From the NCBI GenBank assembly GCA_031421935.1, contig JANOPQ010000171.1, positions 1-63,964 on the forward strand: DNA of 63,964 nt. Direction: 5' to 3'. Each line of letters opens with the position of its first letter. Position 1 is the stretch's first letter. Below, one piece after another: positions 15,987 to 23,694 of this stretch. The stretch comes from JAJTFW01 sp031421935. GTDB lineage: Bacteria > Bacteroidota > Bacteroidia > AKYH767-A > OLB10. The position numbers and the translations under genes were made by a program. The notes beneath the pieces are model-generated. The model saw nothing but the letters and a program-made list of their open reading frames with translations. It made no database searches and was not told where the DNA came from.

Positions 15987-17831
15987 TTAGTTCTCGTCTT
16001 TCTTTTCAGAACCTTCCAATGAAGTTTTAAGAGCAGCTAAAGATGCGATATCTCCAAGAGTAGATTTCTCCTGATTATCCTTAATCTTCTTCACAGCTTT
16101 TGCTGTTGTACCTGCTTCTTTTTCACGCTCACCCGACTCTGCTTTCTTTGTTTCTTGTGCTTTTTCATCGAAGATGCGAGTATGAGAAACTACAATTCTG
16201 CGGTTTTCCTTGTTGAATTCAATTACTTTGAAATCTAACGTATCGTGCTCTTTCGCAACCGTACCATCTTCCTTCGTTAACTGACGGTAAGGAGCAAATG
16301 CTTCAACACCATAAGTAGTAAAGATTACAGCAGCACCTTTATCGGTAACTTTTCCAATCACACCACTGTGAAGACTATTCATTGAGAACAAACCTTCGTA
16401 AGTATCCCAAGGGTTATCTTCTAATTGCTTGTGACCAAGACTTAGACGACGGTTTTCAACGTCCACTTCTAATACGATTACATCTAACTCTTCTCCAATT
16501 TTAGTGAATTCAGCAGGATGCTTAATTTTCTTGTTCCAGCTTAAATCACTGATGTGAATTAATCCATCAACCCCTTCTTCTAACTCAACAAACACTCCGA
16601 AATTAGTGAAGTTACGCACCTTCGCTTTGTGCTTAGAAGACACAGGATACTTGGTTAAAATTTCACCCCAAGGATCAGGAGTAAGTTGCTTCAATCCTAA
16701 TGACATTTTATGTTCATCACGATCAATACTTAAGACAACAGTTTCCACTTCATCACCCACTTTCAAGAAATCTTGTGGGCTACGTAAGTGTTGCGACCAT
16801 GACATTTCAGAAACGTGAATCAAACCTTCTACTCCAGGAATGATTTCAACGAATGCACCGTAGTCAGTTAAAACTACTACTTTACCTTTCACTTTATCAT
16901 TCGCATTTAAGTTTTGATCCAATGACTCCCATGGTTGAGCAGTCAATTGTTTTAAACCAAGAGCAATTCTCTTCTTCTCTTCATCAAAATCAAGAATAAC
17001 CACATTGATACGATCATCTAATTTCAACACCTCTTCTGGATGGTTAATACGTCCCCAGCTAATATCTGTGATATGCAATAAGCCATCAACACCACCTAAG
17101 TCCATGAAGACACCATAAGACGTAATGTTCTTAACAGTTCCTTCAAGTACCTGGCCTTTCTCCAGCTTACTCATGATTTCTACTTTTTGCTTCTCCAATT
17201 CGTTTTCGATCAACACCTTGTGCGATACAACAACGTTCTTGAACTCTTGATTGATTTTCACAATCTTAAATTCCATCGTTTTTCCAACGTAAACGTCGTA
17301 ATCACGAATCGGCTTCACATCAATTTGTGAACCTGGTAAGAAAGCTTCAATTCCGAATACATCCACGATCAATCCGCCTTTGGTGCGGCATTTCACGAAA
17401 CCAGTTACGATTTCATCTTTCTCGAGTGATCCATTCACACGATCCCATGATTTCATGGCGCGTGCTTTTTTATGAGAGAGAATCAGCTGACCGTTTTTGT
17501 CTTCTGCTGTCTCTACATAAACTTCAACCGTATCCCCGATTTTTAAATCAGGCATGTGGCGGAATTCAGTTAATGGTACTAAACCATCACTTTTGTAACC
17601 GATATTGATTACCGCTTCTTTGCTCGTAAGACCAATGATTGATCCCGAAACAATTTCACGTTCCAATACCGCGTTAAGCGTTGTGTCATACAAAGCTTCA
17701 AGCTTTACGCGCTCATCTGTTTTGTATGAGTCGAAAGCTTTACCTGAATTGTCCCAATCGAAATCGTTAGGATCAGGCGTTGCAAAGTTTACTTTAGAGC
17801 TATGCTCCGATGTATTTGTAGTTGTTGCCAT
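15987..17831 (-). CDS. rpsA: 30S ribosomal protein S1
   Basis: 614 residues with six S1 RNA-binding repeats. Their core phrases run in order: GLTSKEAVINIGYKSDGLVP, CRTKGGLIVDVFGIEAFLPG, NITSYGVFMDLGGVDGLLHI, VLTDYGAFVEIIPGVEGLIH, NFTNFGVFVELEEGVDGLIH, and VTDKGAAVIFTTYGVEAFAP. A Lys/Glu-rich tail of about 60 residues follows, as in Bacteroidota S1. S1 unfolds mRNA on the 30S subunit. That matters in this phylum because few genes use a Shine-Dalgarno sequence. It is monocistronic, with a canonical promoter at 17875-17905 and a leader hairpin at 17844-17869. Confidence 0.97.
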   Translation of the reverse strand: MATTTNTSEHSSKVNFATPDPNDFDWDNSGKAFDSYKTDERVKLEALYDTTLNAVLEREIVSGSIIGLTSKEAVINIGYKSDGLVPLTEFRHMPDLKIGDTVEVYVETAEDKNGQLILSHKKARAMKSWDRVNGSLEKDEIVTGFVKCRTKGGLIVDVFGIEAFLPGSQIDVKPIRDYDVYVGKTMEFKIVKINQEFKNVVVSHKVLIENELEKQKVEIMSKLEKGQVLEGTVKNITSYGVFMDLGGVDGLLHITDISWGRINHPEEVLKLDDRINVVILDFDEEKKRIALGLKQLTAQPWESLDQNLNANDKVKGKVVVLTDYGAFVEIIPGVEGLIHVSEMSWSQHLRSPQDFLKVGDEVETVVLSIDRDEHKMSLGLKQLTPDPWGEILTKYPVSSKHKAKVRNFTNFGVFVELEEGVDGLIHISDLSWNKKIKHPAEFTKIGEELDVIVLEVDVENRRLSLGHKQLEDNPWDTYEGLFSMNSLHSGVIGKVTDKGAAVIFTTYGVEAFAPYRQLTKEDGTVAKEHDTLDFKVIEFNKENRRIVVSHTRIFDEKAQETKKAESGEREKEAGTTAKAVKKIKDNQEKSTLGDIASLAALKTSLEGSEKKDEN

Positions 17832-17843
17832 TTATACAATAGA

Positions 17844-17869
17844 CTTCCAGCAGGAATGGCCTGCGGAAG
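17844..17869 (-). promoter_or_regulatory. Leader hairpin in the rpsA 5' UTR
   Basis: A ten-pair stem (CTTCC-GCAGG against CCTGC-GGAAG with one bulged base and a 5-nt loop) lies 13-38 nt upstream of the rpsA ATG. The promoter geometry puts the transcript start at or next to the base of the stem. Autoregulation by S1 is a possibility, not shown. Confidence 0.55.
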
Positions 17870-17874
17870 GGTTG

Positions 17875-17905
17875 CAAAGTTAAGTAAACTTATCAAAAGT
17901 GCAAA
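17875..17905 (-). promoter_or_regulatory. rpsA promoter
   Basis: The minus strand reads TTTG (17902-17905), 19 bp, then TAACTTTG (17875-17882), an exact match to the Bacteroidota consensus TTTG-N19-TAnnTTTG. Confidence 0.85.
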
Positions 17906-18091
17906 TAAATAAATGAATTGATATTCAAGATAATATGGCAAACGAAGTTAGGAAAAGCAATCGATTTTAAGCGGTTTAGTCCTAAAACGGAAGCATCGTT
18001 TTACAAAGAAATGGATTTTTTTCAAAAATAGTAAATGCAATGCGTCCCTACTCAATTTTATTAATTTTCGCGAATTCTTTTGCTTTAGAAA

Positions 18092-19666
18092 CTAATTAGG
18101 CTGAATAAATACTTTTTCATTGATTTGATGATCTTTGAACTGCAAGGAAACAATATAAATTCCCATGGGTAAGTCAGCCAAACTTTGAGCATTGTTGGGG
18201 TGATTTATTTGTTGAATCAATCTTCCATCCGTACTGAAGATGTCTATTCTTTCAGGTGTATCTATGAAATGAAGTGCATTATTGTTGAATTCAAATTCAC
18301 GTATACACGAAGTGACATTTACCACTAATAATTTCTTGCTACTGGTTCCGCATGCATTGGTAGAACCCACTTTTAGAGAGCATGCTTGAGCAATAGCACC
18401 TGAGTTTACAAGAACATTCGTCGTTCCTTGGCCTGACACTAAACTTAAGCCTGAAGGTACAGTCCATGCGTAGGATGTAGCCTGAGCTACAGCAGTGATG
18501 GAATAACTCAAATTGATACTGTTGATACAAGGACTAACCGGACCTGAGATTGCTCCGGGGACAGCAGGTTTTGAAGAGATGGATTTAGATTTTTCTACAC
18601 TTGCTCCACAACCATTTTGTGCTTTTACATAAATTTTGGCATTGGCAAAATTGGAAGGGAAGGTGAGACTCACGGAGGGATTGGTAGTGGTTACAGGTCC
18701 CACTAATCCATTCAACGTGGCTCCTACTATATCCGTTCTCCAAACATAACTGGAAGCACCACTCACTGTTGCCACAGAATATGTTTTTGTACTTATTCCA
18801 CAATTATTATTGGCTGATCCAGATATACTTCCTGGAACTACTGGAACAGTCGAAACTGAAGTCACATTCAAGGAACCTGATGTGGTACTGCAAGCATTAA
18901 TTGCACTAACTTGAATTGTACCTGAAGTGCCATTAGATGTAGCGGCTATAGAAGTGCTGGTAGAAGCACCTGTCCAACCATTGGGAAGTGTCCATAAATA
19001 AGACGTAGCATTCGCGACCGGAGGAATCGAATAATTTACTTGTATTCCAGTACAAGCCGATGTGGGTCCTTGAATAGGTTGCACCGAGCCAGGAGGTTGA
19101 CATAACAATTCAGTTACTTGTTGACTTGCATTGTAGATGTAATCACCACTGGTAGAAACATCATCATTGGTTGCATTTCCTGCAAAATAAAATTTCACAG
19201 TTCCTGTTCCTGCTGGAGGTGCGGTCCAATTTACAATAAAGGATCTACTATCTAGACTATAGGTCCCGTTTAATACATGTGTTGCATTAATTCGGTTAAC
19301 TCCATTCACCACTTTGCCCAATAGCTTGGTAGCTGTTGGATCAATGATCGTAAGACTTCCTGCATTTTGATTCGAACTTGTTAAACACTCTAATCCAAAA
19401 CCGAATTTTGGTGCGCCCAATTGAGAAACAGTAACGGTGATGGGATAAGTTTGACCAGGAACATACTGCCAATTATTCATACCGAAATTCGAAATAGAAA
19501 TGGTTCCAGGCCCTGAATTTAAAGCAAAATCACCATGGCAAGATTGACAAGTTGATTCGCCAGGAGATCCCGTTTTACCAGCAATACCGGTTTGTTTGTA
19601 CATTGAACTAGTGAATACTATTATTGCACTAGGAATGAGGATGAATACCCATTTTCTCATATTCAA
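18092..19666 (-). CDS. T9SS type A protein with N-terminal CxxCH motif and choice-of-anchor-V-like domain
   Basis: 524 residues. A short N-terminal hydrophobic segment (WVFILIPSAIIVFTSS) is followed by GSPGESTCQSCHGDFALN, a haem c-type CxxCH motif. A reelin-like beta domain follows (about 50-180; YPITVTVSQLG, FGLECLTSS, FIVNWTAPPAGTGTVKFYFA). Three or more PKD/Ig-like repeats (GSISGSANNNCG, GAISGPVSPCIN) come next, and then a short type A sorting tail (FSTDGRLIQQI, MGIYIVSLQF). The layout is that of secreted Bacteroidota proteins with a choice-of-anchor V region. Whether haem is attached is unproven. It is monocistronic. Confidence 0.85.
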   Translation of the reverse strand: MNMRKWVFILIPSAIIVFTSSMYKQTGIAGKTGSPGESTCQSCHGDFALNSGPGTISISNFGMNNWQYVPGQTYPITVTVSQLGAPKFGFGLECLTSSNQNAGSLTIIDPTATKLLGKVVNGVNRINATHVLNGTYSLDSRSFIVNWTAPPAGTGTVKFYFAGNATNDDVSTSGDYIYNASQQVTELLCQPPGSVQPIQGPTSACTGIQVNYSIPPVANATSYLWTLPNGWTGASTSTSIAATSNGTSGTIQVSAINACSTTSGSLNVTSVSTVPVVPGSISGSANNNCGISTKTYSVATVSGASSYVWRTDIVGATLNGLVGPVTTTNPSVSLTFPSNFANAKIYVKAQNGCGASVEKSKSISSKPAVPGAISGPVSPCINSINLSYSITAVAQATSYAWTVPSGLSLVSGQGTTNVLVNSGAIAQACSLKVGSTNACGTSSKKLLVVNVTSCIREFEFNNNALHFIDTPERIDIFSTDGRLIQQINHPNNAQSLADLPMGIYIVSLQFKDHQINEKVFIQPN

Positions 19667-19889
19667 AATATTTACTGCAATTTAGGATTTTAACAATTAG
19701 GCCAATAGCTACTTTGAAACTTTATTGAAATAATCCAATACTTTTAATGTTTCCTTTTGAAAAAGAGTATTTCGTTTGATGAGCACATCTCTCGGCTATG
19801 TTATCCAATGCAGTATTTACTACGATTTTATGAAAAGAAATCTGCCTTGCATTCATAATGAAAACAAGACTTTACGAGCCATTAGAAAA

Positions 19890-20783
19890 TCAATGATTCA
19901 ATACTAAGTTTTGGTTTCGAATAGCGGTAGCCACTTCTTCCATCAACCACATCGGAGTGGAGGTAGCACCTGCAATTCCAACGGATGATTTTCCTTCAAA
20001 CCAGGAAGCATCTAACTCACTAGGATTGGAAATAAAATAGCTTTCGTCGTTATGGGCTTTGCAAACAGAGTAAAGTGCTTTTCCATTCGAACTTTTTTTG
20101 CCACTCACAAAAATGATGACATCGTGTAATTGAGAAAATCTTTTAAGTTGAGGTTCGCGATTTGATACTTGACGACAAAGTGTATCATTACTTACAAAAT
20201 CTCCTTCTTCCAAAGATCCATTATGATGAATAAATTTCTCTTGAATTAAACGTTCCATCTTTTCAAAACCCAATGTACTTTTAGTAGTTTGCGAAAAGAA
20301 ATGGACGGGAAGTTTAAAATCGATTTTATCTAAATCTTCCTCTGAAAAAACAACAATGGCTTTTCCTTCGGTTTGTCCTACAAGTCCGTTTACTTCGGCA
20401 TGTCCGGGTTGACCATAAATCACAATTTGCCCACCATTTTCTACAATACCTTCAAAGCTTGTTTTAACACGGTACTGCAATTTCAAAACAACGGGACAAG
20501 AAGCGTCAATTAACTCAATATTATTTTTAATCGCCAATTGATACGTAGAAGGTGGTTCACCATGCGCACGAATCAACACTTTGCAATCTTTAAGCGTAGC
20601 TAAACGATCGTGATCGATAATTTCAAGTCCTTTTGCCTTTAAACGATCTACTTCTTCTCCATTATGCACTATGTCGCCGAGGCAGTAGAGCTTTCCATAT
20701 TGATCGAGTTCATCTTCGGCCATTTGGATGGCATACACCACACCAAAACAAAATCCAGAATTACTATCGATTTCTACGTTCAT
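19890..20783 (-). CDS. ispH: 4-Hydroxy-3-methylbut-2-enyl diphosphate reductase
   Basis: 297 residues. The three Fe-S-ligating cysteines are visible in SGFCFGVVYAI (Cys12), DASCPVVLKL (about 96) and NDTLCRQVSNRE. It catalyses the last step of the MEP isoprenoid pathway, making IPP and DMAPP. It lies 45 bp downstream of cmk and has a candidate TACCTTTG element of its own in that gap, at 20815-20822. Either read-through from cmk or independent transcription is possible. Confidence 0.96.
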   Translation of the reverse strand: MNVEIDSNSGFCFGVVYAIQMAEDELDQYGKLYCLGDIVHNGEEVDRLKAKGLEIIDHDRLATLKDCKVLIRAHGEPPSTYQLAIKNNIELIDASCPVVLKLQYRVKTSFEGIVENGGQIVIYGQPGHAEVNGLVGQTEGKAIVVFSEEDLDKIDFKLPVHFFSQTTKSTLGFEKMERLIQEKFIHHNGSLEEGDFVSNDTLCRQVSNREPQLKRFSQLHDVIIFVSGKKSSNGKALYSVCKAHNDESYFISNPSELDASWFEGKSSVGIAGATSTPMWLMEEVATAIRNQNLVLNH

Positions 20784-20828
20784 GAGCTTCTAACTTTCAA
20801 GATATAACGAATTACAAAGGTAAATAGT

Positions 20829-21548
20829 TTAGGAAGTAGTGGAATTGGATAAAGCCAATTTTCGGACCGCTTCCATCACAAATTCTACTTGCTCTTCGTG
20901 GGTTAAATAGGTATTATCGAGAATAATAGCATCCTCCGCTTTTCTTAGGGGTGACTCTTCGCGATGTGAATCTTCGTAATCACGTCCTACTACATTTTGA
21001 ATAACGTCATCTAATAGCACATCAATACCTTTTGCTTTGAGTTCTTTATAGCGACGCTCGGAGCGAACCATCGGATCCGCTTTCATAAAAATCTTTAAAT
21101 CGGCATGTGGGAATACAGTAGTTCCAATATCACGTCCATCCATCACCAATCCACCATCATTTGCCGAATCTCTTTGCAACTTCACTAAATGGGCACGTAC
21201 CGATTTAATGGCGCTCACATGACTGACTTGCTCATTGATCTCCATCGTACGAATTTCATTTTCCACATTTCGTCCATTCAAATACACTTCACTGAATCCA
21301 GATTCTGGATTGAACTGAAATGAGATATTGATTTTTCGAAGAACATCGCTATAATCATATACATAATCATGCAACTCTTCCGGACCAGGAATAGGAATAT
21401 TGTTTTCGAGAAAATAAAGGGTGACTGCTCTGTACATTGCACCAGAGTCAATGTAATGGATTCCCAATTTTCGGGCTAAGCCTTTTGCGACCGTGCTTTT
21501 CCCACAAGAAGAGTAGCCGTCAATGGCAATAATTAAGCGTGAGCTCAT
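20829..21548 (-). CDS. cmk: Cytidylate kinase
   Basis: 239 residues from MSSRLIIAIDGYSSCGKSTV; the upstream Met at 21617 lies before the promoter and is rejected. The P-loop is GYSSCGKST (about 10-18). IDSGAMYRAVTL, VMDGRDIGTTVFP and RSERRYKELKAKG are the CMP-binding and lid segments. It phosphorylates CMP and dCMP. The family-typical long insert (NISFQFNPESGF region) is present. The -7 element at 21555-21562 ends 6 bp before the ATG, so the mRNA appears to have almost no leader. Confidence 0.96.
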   Translation of the reverse strand: MSSRLIIAIDGYSSCGKSTVAKGLARKLGIHYIDSGAMYRAVTLYFLENNIPIPGPEELHDYVYDYSDVLRKINISFQFNPESGFSEVYLNGRNVENEIRTMEINEQVSHVSAIKSVRAHLVKLQRDSANDGGLVMDGRDIGTTVFPHADLKIFMKADPMVRSERRYKELKAKGIDVLLDDVIQNVVGRDYEDSHREESPLRKAEDAIILDNTYLTHEEQVEFVMEAVRKLALSNSTTS

Positions 21549-21554
21549 CGAGAG

Positions 21555-21585
21555 CAAAGATAATGAATTCGCCTCGGATATTAAA
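21555..21585 (-). promoter_or_regulatory. cmk promoter, near-leaderless
   Basis: The minus strand has TTTA (21582-21585), 19 bp, then TATCTTTG (21555-21562). The predicted transcript start falls within a base or two of the cmk ATG. Confidence 0.65.
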
Positions 21586-21663
21586 ATAATTCTATGAAAA
21601 AAAGGAGTAAAACTCAATGAATCTTACATCATCATTTTGTTACTAAATCGTTCTGTGTTGCTT

Positions 21664-21694
21664 AAAAAGTAAAAGGGATCTCATCAGAGACCCC
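21664..21694 (-). terminator. Terminator of the small T9SS protein gene
   Basis: The stem GGGATCTC / GAGACCCC (one mismatch) has loop ATCA, with a T-rich run after it on the minus strand (21664-21674). It lies about 36 bp after the stop at 21730. Confidence 0.7.
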
Positions 21695-21729
21695 ATTCAC
21701 CCAATCAAACCATAAAACACATCTTTTTC

Positions 21730-22101
21730 TCAACGAATTAATTCAATACGTTGATGAATTATTTTTTTGTCCGTTTCAATGGTGTAATAATATACACCCG
21801 GCAACATTTTTCGTCCATCTAATTCAAATTGATAAGTAGCACCTTTCTCTACTAAATCATCGAATATTTGACCCATCAATTTCCCTTGATTGGTATATAA
21901 CTTCACTTTTACAAAGGCATCTTCTCGAGCCGAATAAAAGATCGTTGTGTTTTCATTAAAAGGATTCGGATACGCTGAAGTTGAACCCTCTATAATCTGA
22001 ATCGACATTTTAGGAAGGTGAGGAACGCCATCTATTTCCGCTTTTACATGAAAAGAAAAAATAAATAATCCCGATAGTATCAAGTAGCTCGCCTTCGTCA
22101 T
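21730..22101 (-). CDS. Minimal T9SS type A sorting-domain protein
   Basis: 123 residues. A signal peptide (SYLILSGLFIFSFHVKA) is followed by only about 20 residues before the type A sorting domain begins (STSAYPNPFNENTTIFYSA, VKLYTNQGKLMGQIFDDL, MLPGVYYYTIETDKK, ending RIELIR). Almost the whole mature protein is therefore sorting domain, with no separate functional module. It may be a small surface protein or a relic of a larger cargo gene. It is monocistronic with its own terminator. Confidence 0.85.
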   Translation of the reverse strand: MTKASYLILSGLFIFSFHVKAEIDGVPHLPKMSIQIIEGSTSAYPNPFNENTTIFYSAREDAFVKVKLYTNQGKLMGQIFDDLVEKGATYQFELDGRKMLPGVYYYTIETDKKIIHQRIELIR

Positions 22102-22207
22102 AATCCTTTATAGAGATCCAAAATACAAAGCTCGATCGACTTTTTGAATTGATTTTTGTGAATGTCAGTAATCCATACACGAAAAGCCTTAATTCAAAAG
22201 GGAAGTA

Positions 22208-23395
22208 CTATTGTCGGAAAGGGTTTCGCGGAATCCAGTCCATTTCATACTTCTCAGGAAGCATATGACAAGCAATACCATTCAATAAAGTGTTATTTAA
22301 CTTGATGTAAGCCTGATAGGTATGAACCACAGCACCTACAGTAGTTTTCATTTCTAAAGCAGTACGTCCAAAAGATATGAGTGGAGACTTGGCCAAAATA
22401 GCCATTTCGATATACGTATAAAGTATATTTTGATACAGGTTATGGCTCTTATTGTAATCATAATCAATACCAATATGATGCGCTTCAAAATGTTGATGGT
22501 CTTTAATGCCGGCCATAAAAGCAAGCAATTTCCCGTTTTCCAGTATTCCCTTAAACTCGATCTTAGATTTTAACCGTTTGGAGATAGAAATCAGGTAATC
22601 TGAATTATGCATGACAAGACGAACGGGACTTTTACTTTGAACAGCCAAGTACAATCGATCAACTTCTTCTTTTCTTTCGATGAGTTCATCTGTAGTCAAA
22701 ACGCGCATCTCACAACCCGCAATTTTTTTCTTCACTTGAACATACCGTTGTCGGTACTTAGAACTTAAATCAGCAACATAGTCGTCAAAGGACTTCCAAT
22801 GCGGACGAATGTCCATTTTCATGATGGGATCCATCACCAAGGGAGAGAATTTTTTTGCTTTTAGATGAGCGCCGTAGATGTCGTTTTCTAATGGATAATC
22901 TTTGGCGATTTCGGCCATCACTTTCCCTGTTTTCTCTAGCTCTTTTTTTACAAAGACAAAAGCTTCAGAAAGAAGTGTAGCAGCACTTACTTGGTTATTT
23001 CCAACAAACAAAATTCCATAATCGCCACTGAGATACATATTCCCACAAATTACCAAGTAATGCGGCTTGTCTTTTTTAACTCCAAAAAGCATTTTTTGAA
23101 CCAACATAGAAAGGCCTGAAATAATTTTACTGTATGGCTCAAAATTTACGATTTGTCCAAGCTGGTTACTCGACAAATTAATAATTTGAAAATAATACGC
23201 GGCTTTAATCTCCCCTTTTTCCTTCAAGCATACATACCTAAATGATAAAGCTGAAGGCGACGACTCTTCCATCGACAGTAAATACTCTTTCTCTAAAAAA
23301 AGAGAACGGTGCGGCGGCAATTCATTTTTAAACTCTGTAAAAGAGTTATAAATTTGGAAATCGGGAGTTGTAATCACTTTACTTTTTAGAAACAT
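22208..23395 (-). CDS. GNAT/FemAB-like acyltransferase-fold protein
   Basis: 395 residues, cytoplasmic. The pattern of the C-terminal half (FKGILENGKLLAFMAGIKD, AHHIGIDYDYNKSHNLYQNI, ISFGRTALEMKTTVGA) resembles the peptidoglycan-recognition or GNAT-like proteins of Bacteroidota that carry an acyl-CoA N-acyltransferase fold. The basic patch SSKYRQRYVQVKKKIAG (about 210-226) precedes it. The substrate is unknown and the N-terminal half is not recognised. It is monocistronic and divergent from the prolyl oligopeptidase gene. Confidence 0.65.
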   Translation of the reverse strand: MFLKSKVITTPDFQIYNSFTEFKNELPPHRSLFLEKEYLLSMEESSPSALSFRYVCLKEKGEIKAAYYFQIINLSSNQLGQIVNFEPYSKIISGLSMLVQKMLFGVKKDKPHYLVICGNMYLSGDYGILFVGNNQVSAATLLSEAFVFVKKELEKTGKVMAEIAKDYPLENDIYGAHLKAKKFSPLVMDPIMKMDIRPHWKSFDDYVADLSSKYRQRYVQVKKKIAGCEMRVLTTDELIERKEEVDRLYLAVQSKSPVRLVMHNSDYLISISKRLKSKIEFKGILENGKLLAFMAGIKDHQHFEAHHIGIDYDYNKSHNLYQNILYTYIEMAILAKSPLISFGRTALEMKTTVGAVVHTYQAYIKLNNTLLNGIACHMLPEKYEMDWIPRNPFRQ

Positions 23396-23694
23396 GGAAT
23401 ATCAATATTCCTATGTGAACGATTGATACCTTTCTATATTTTATAAATACGAAGATAGTTAATATTCGATTTTGATAAATGTTGTTTTCCTAATCCTGAA
23501 ATTTTGATGGTAGAACTGGTTAATTTGTTTCCATCCTACTTATAAATTTTCAAATGCGATGCTAATCAGTCTCAATCCATTGTCAGCTAAAAGTCATCTC
23601 AAGTACCTATTTCTTCGATTAAGGTAAGACTAGATCATTGAATTATTCACTTTTATGTACTTTTACCCACCTATTAAATCGAATAAAAAATAGA

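Noticed and set aside
21549..21617. Longer N-terminus for cmk (and similar extensions for pyrR, trxB, guaB, the nucleotidyltransferase, the STAS gene and the prolyl oligopeptidase)
   Set aside because: The added residues are foreign to the families, and for most of these genes a promoter element lies inside the extension.
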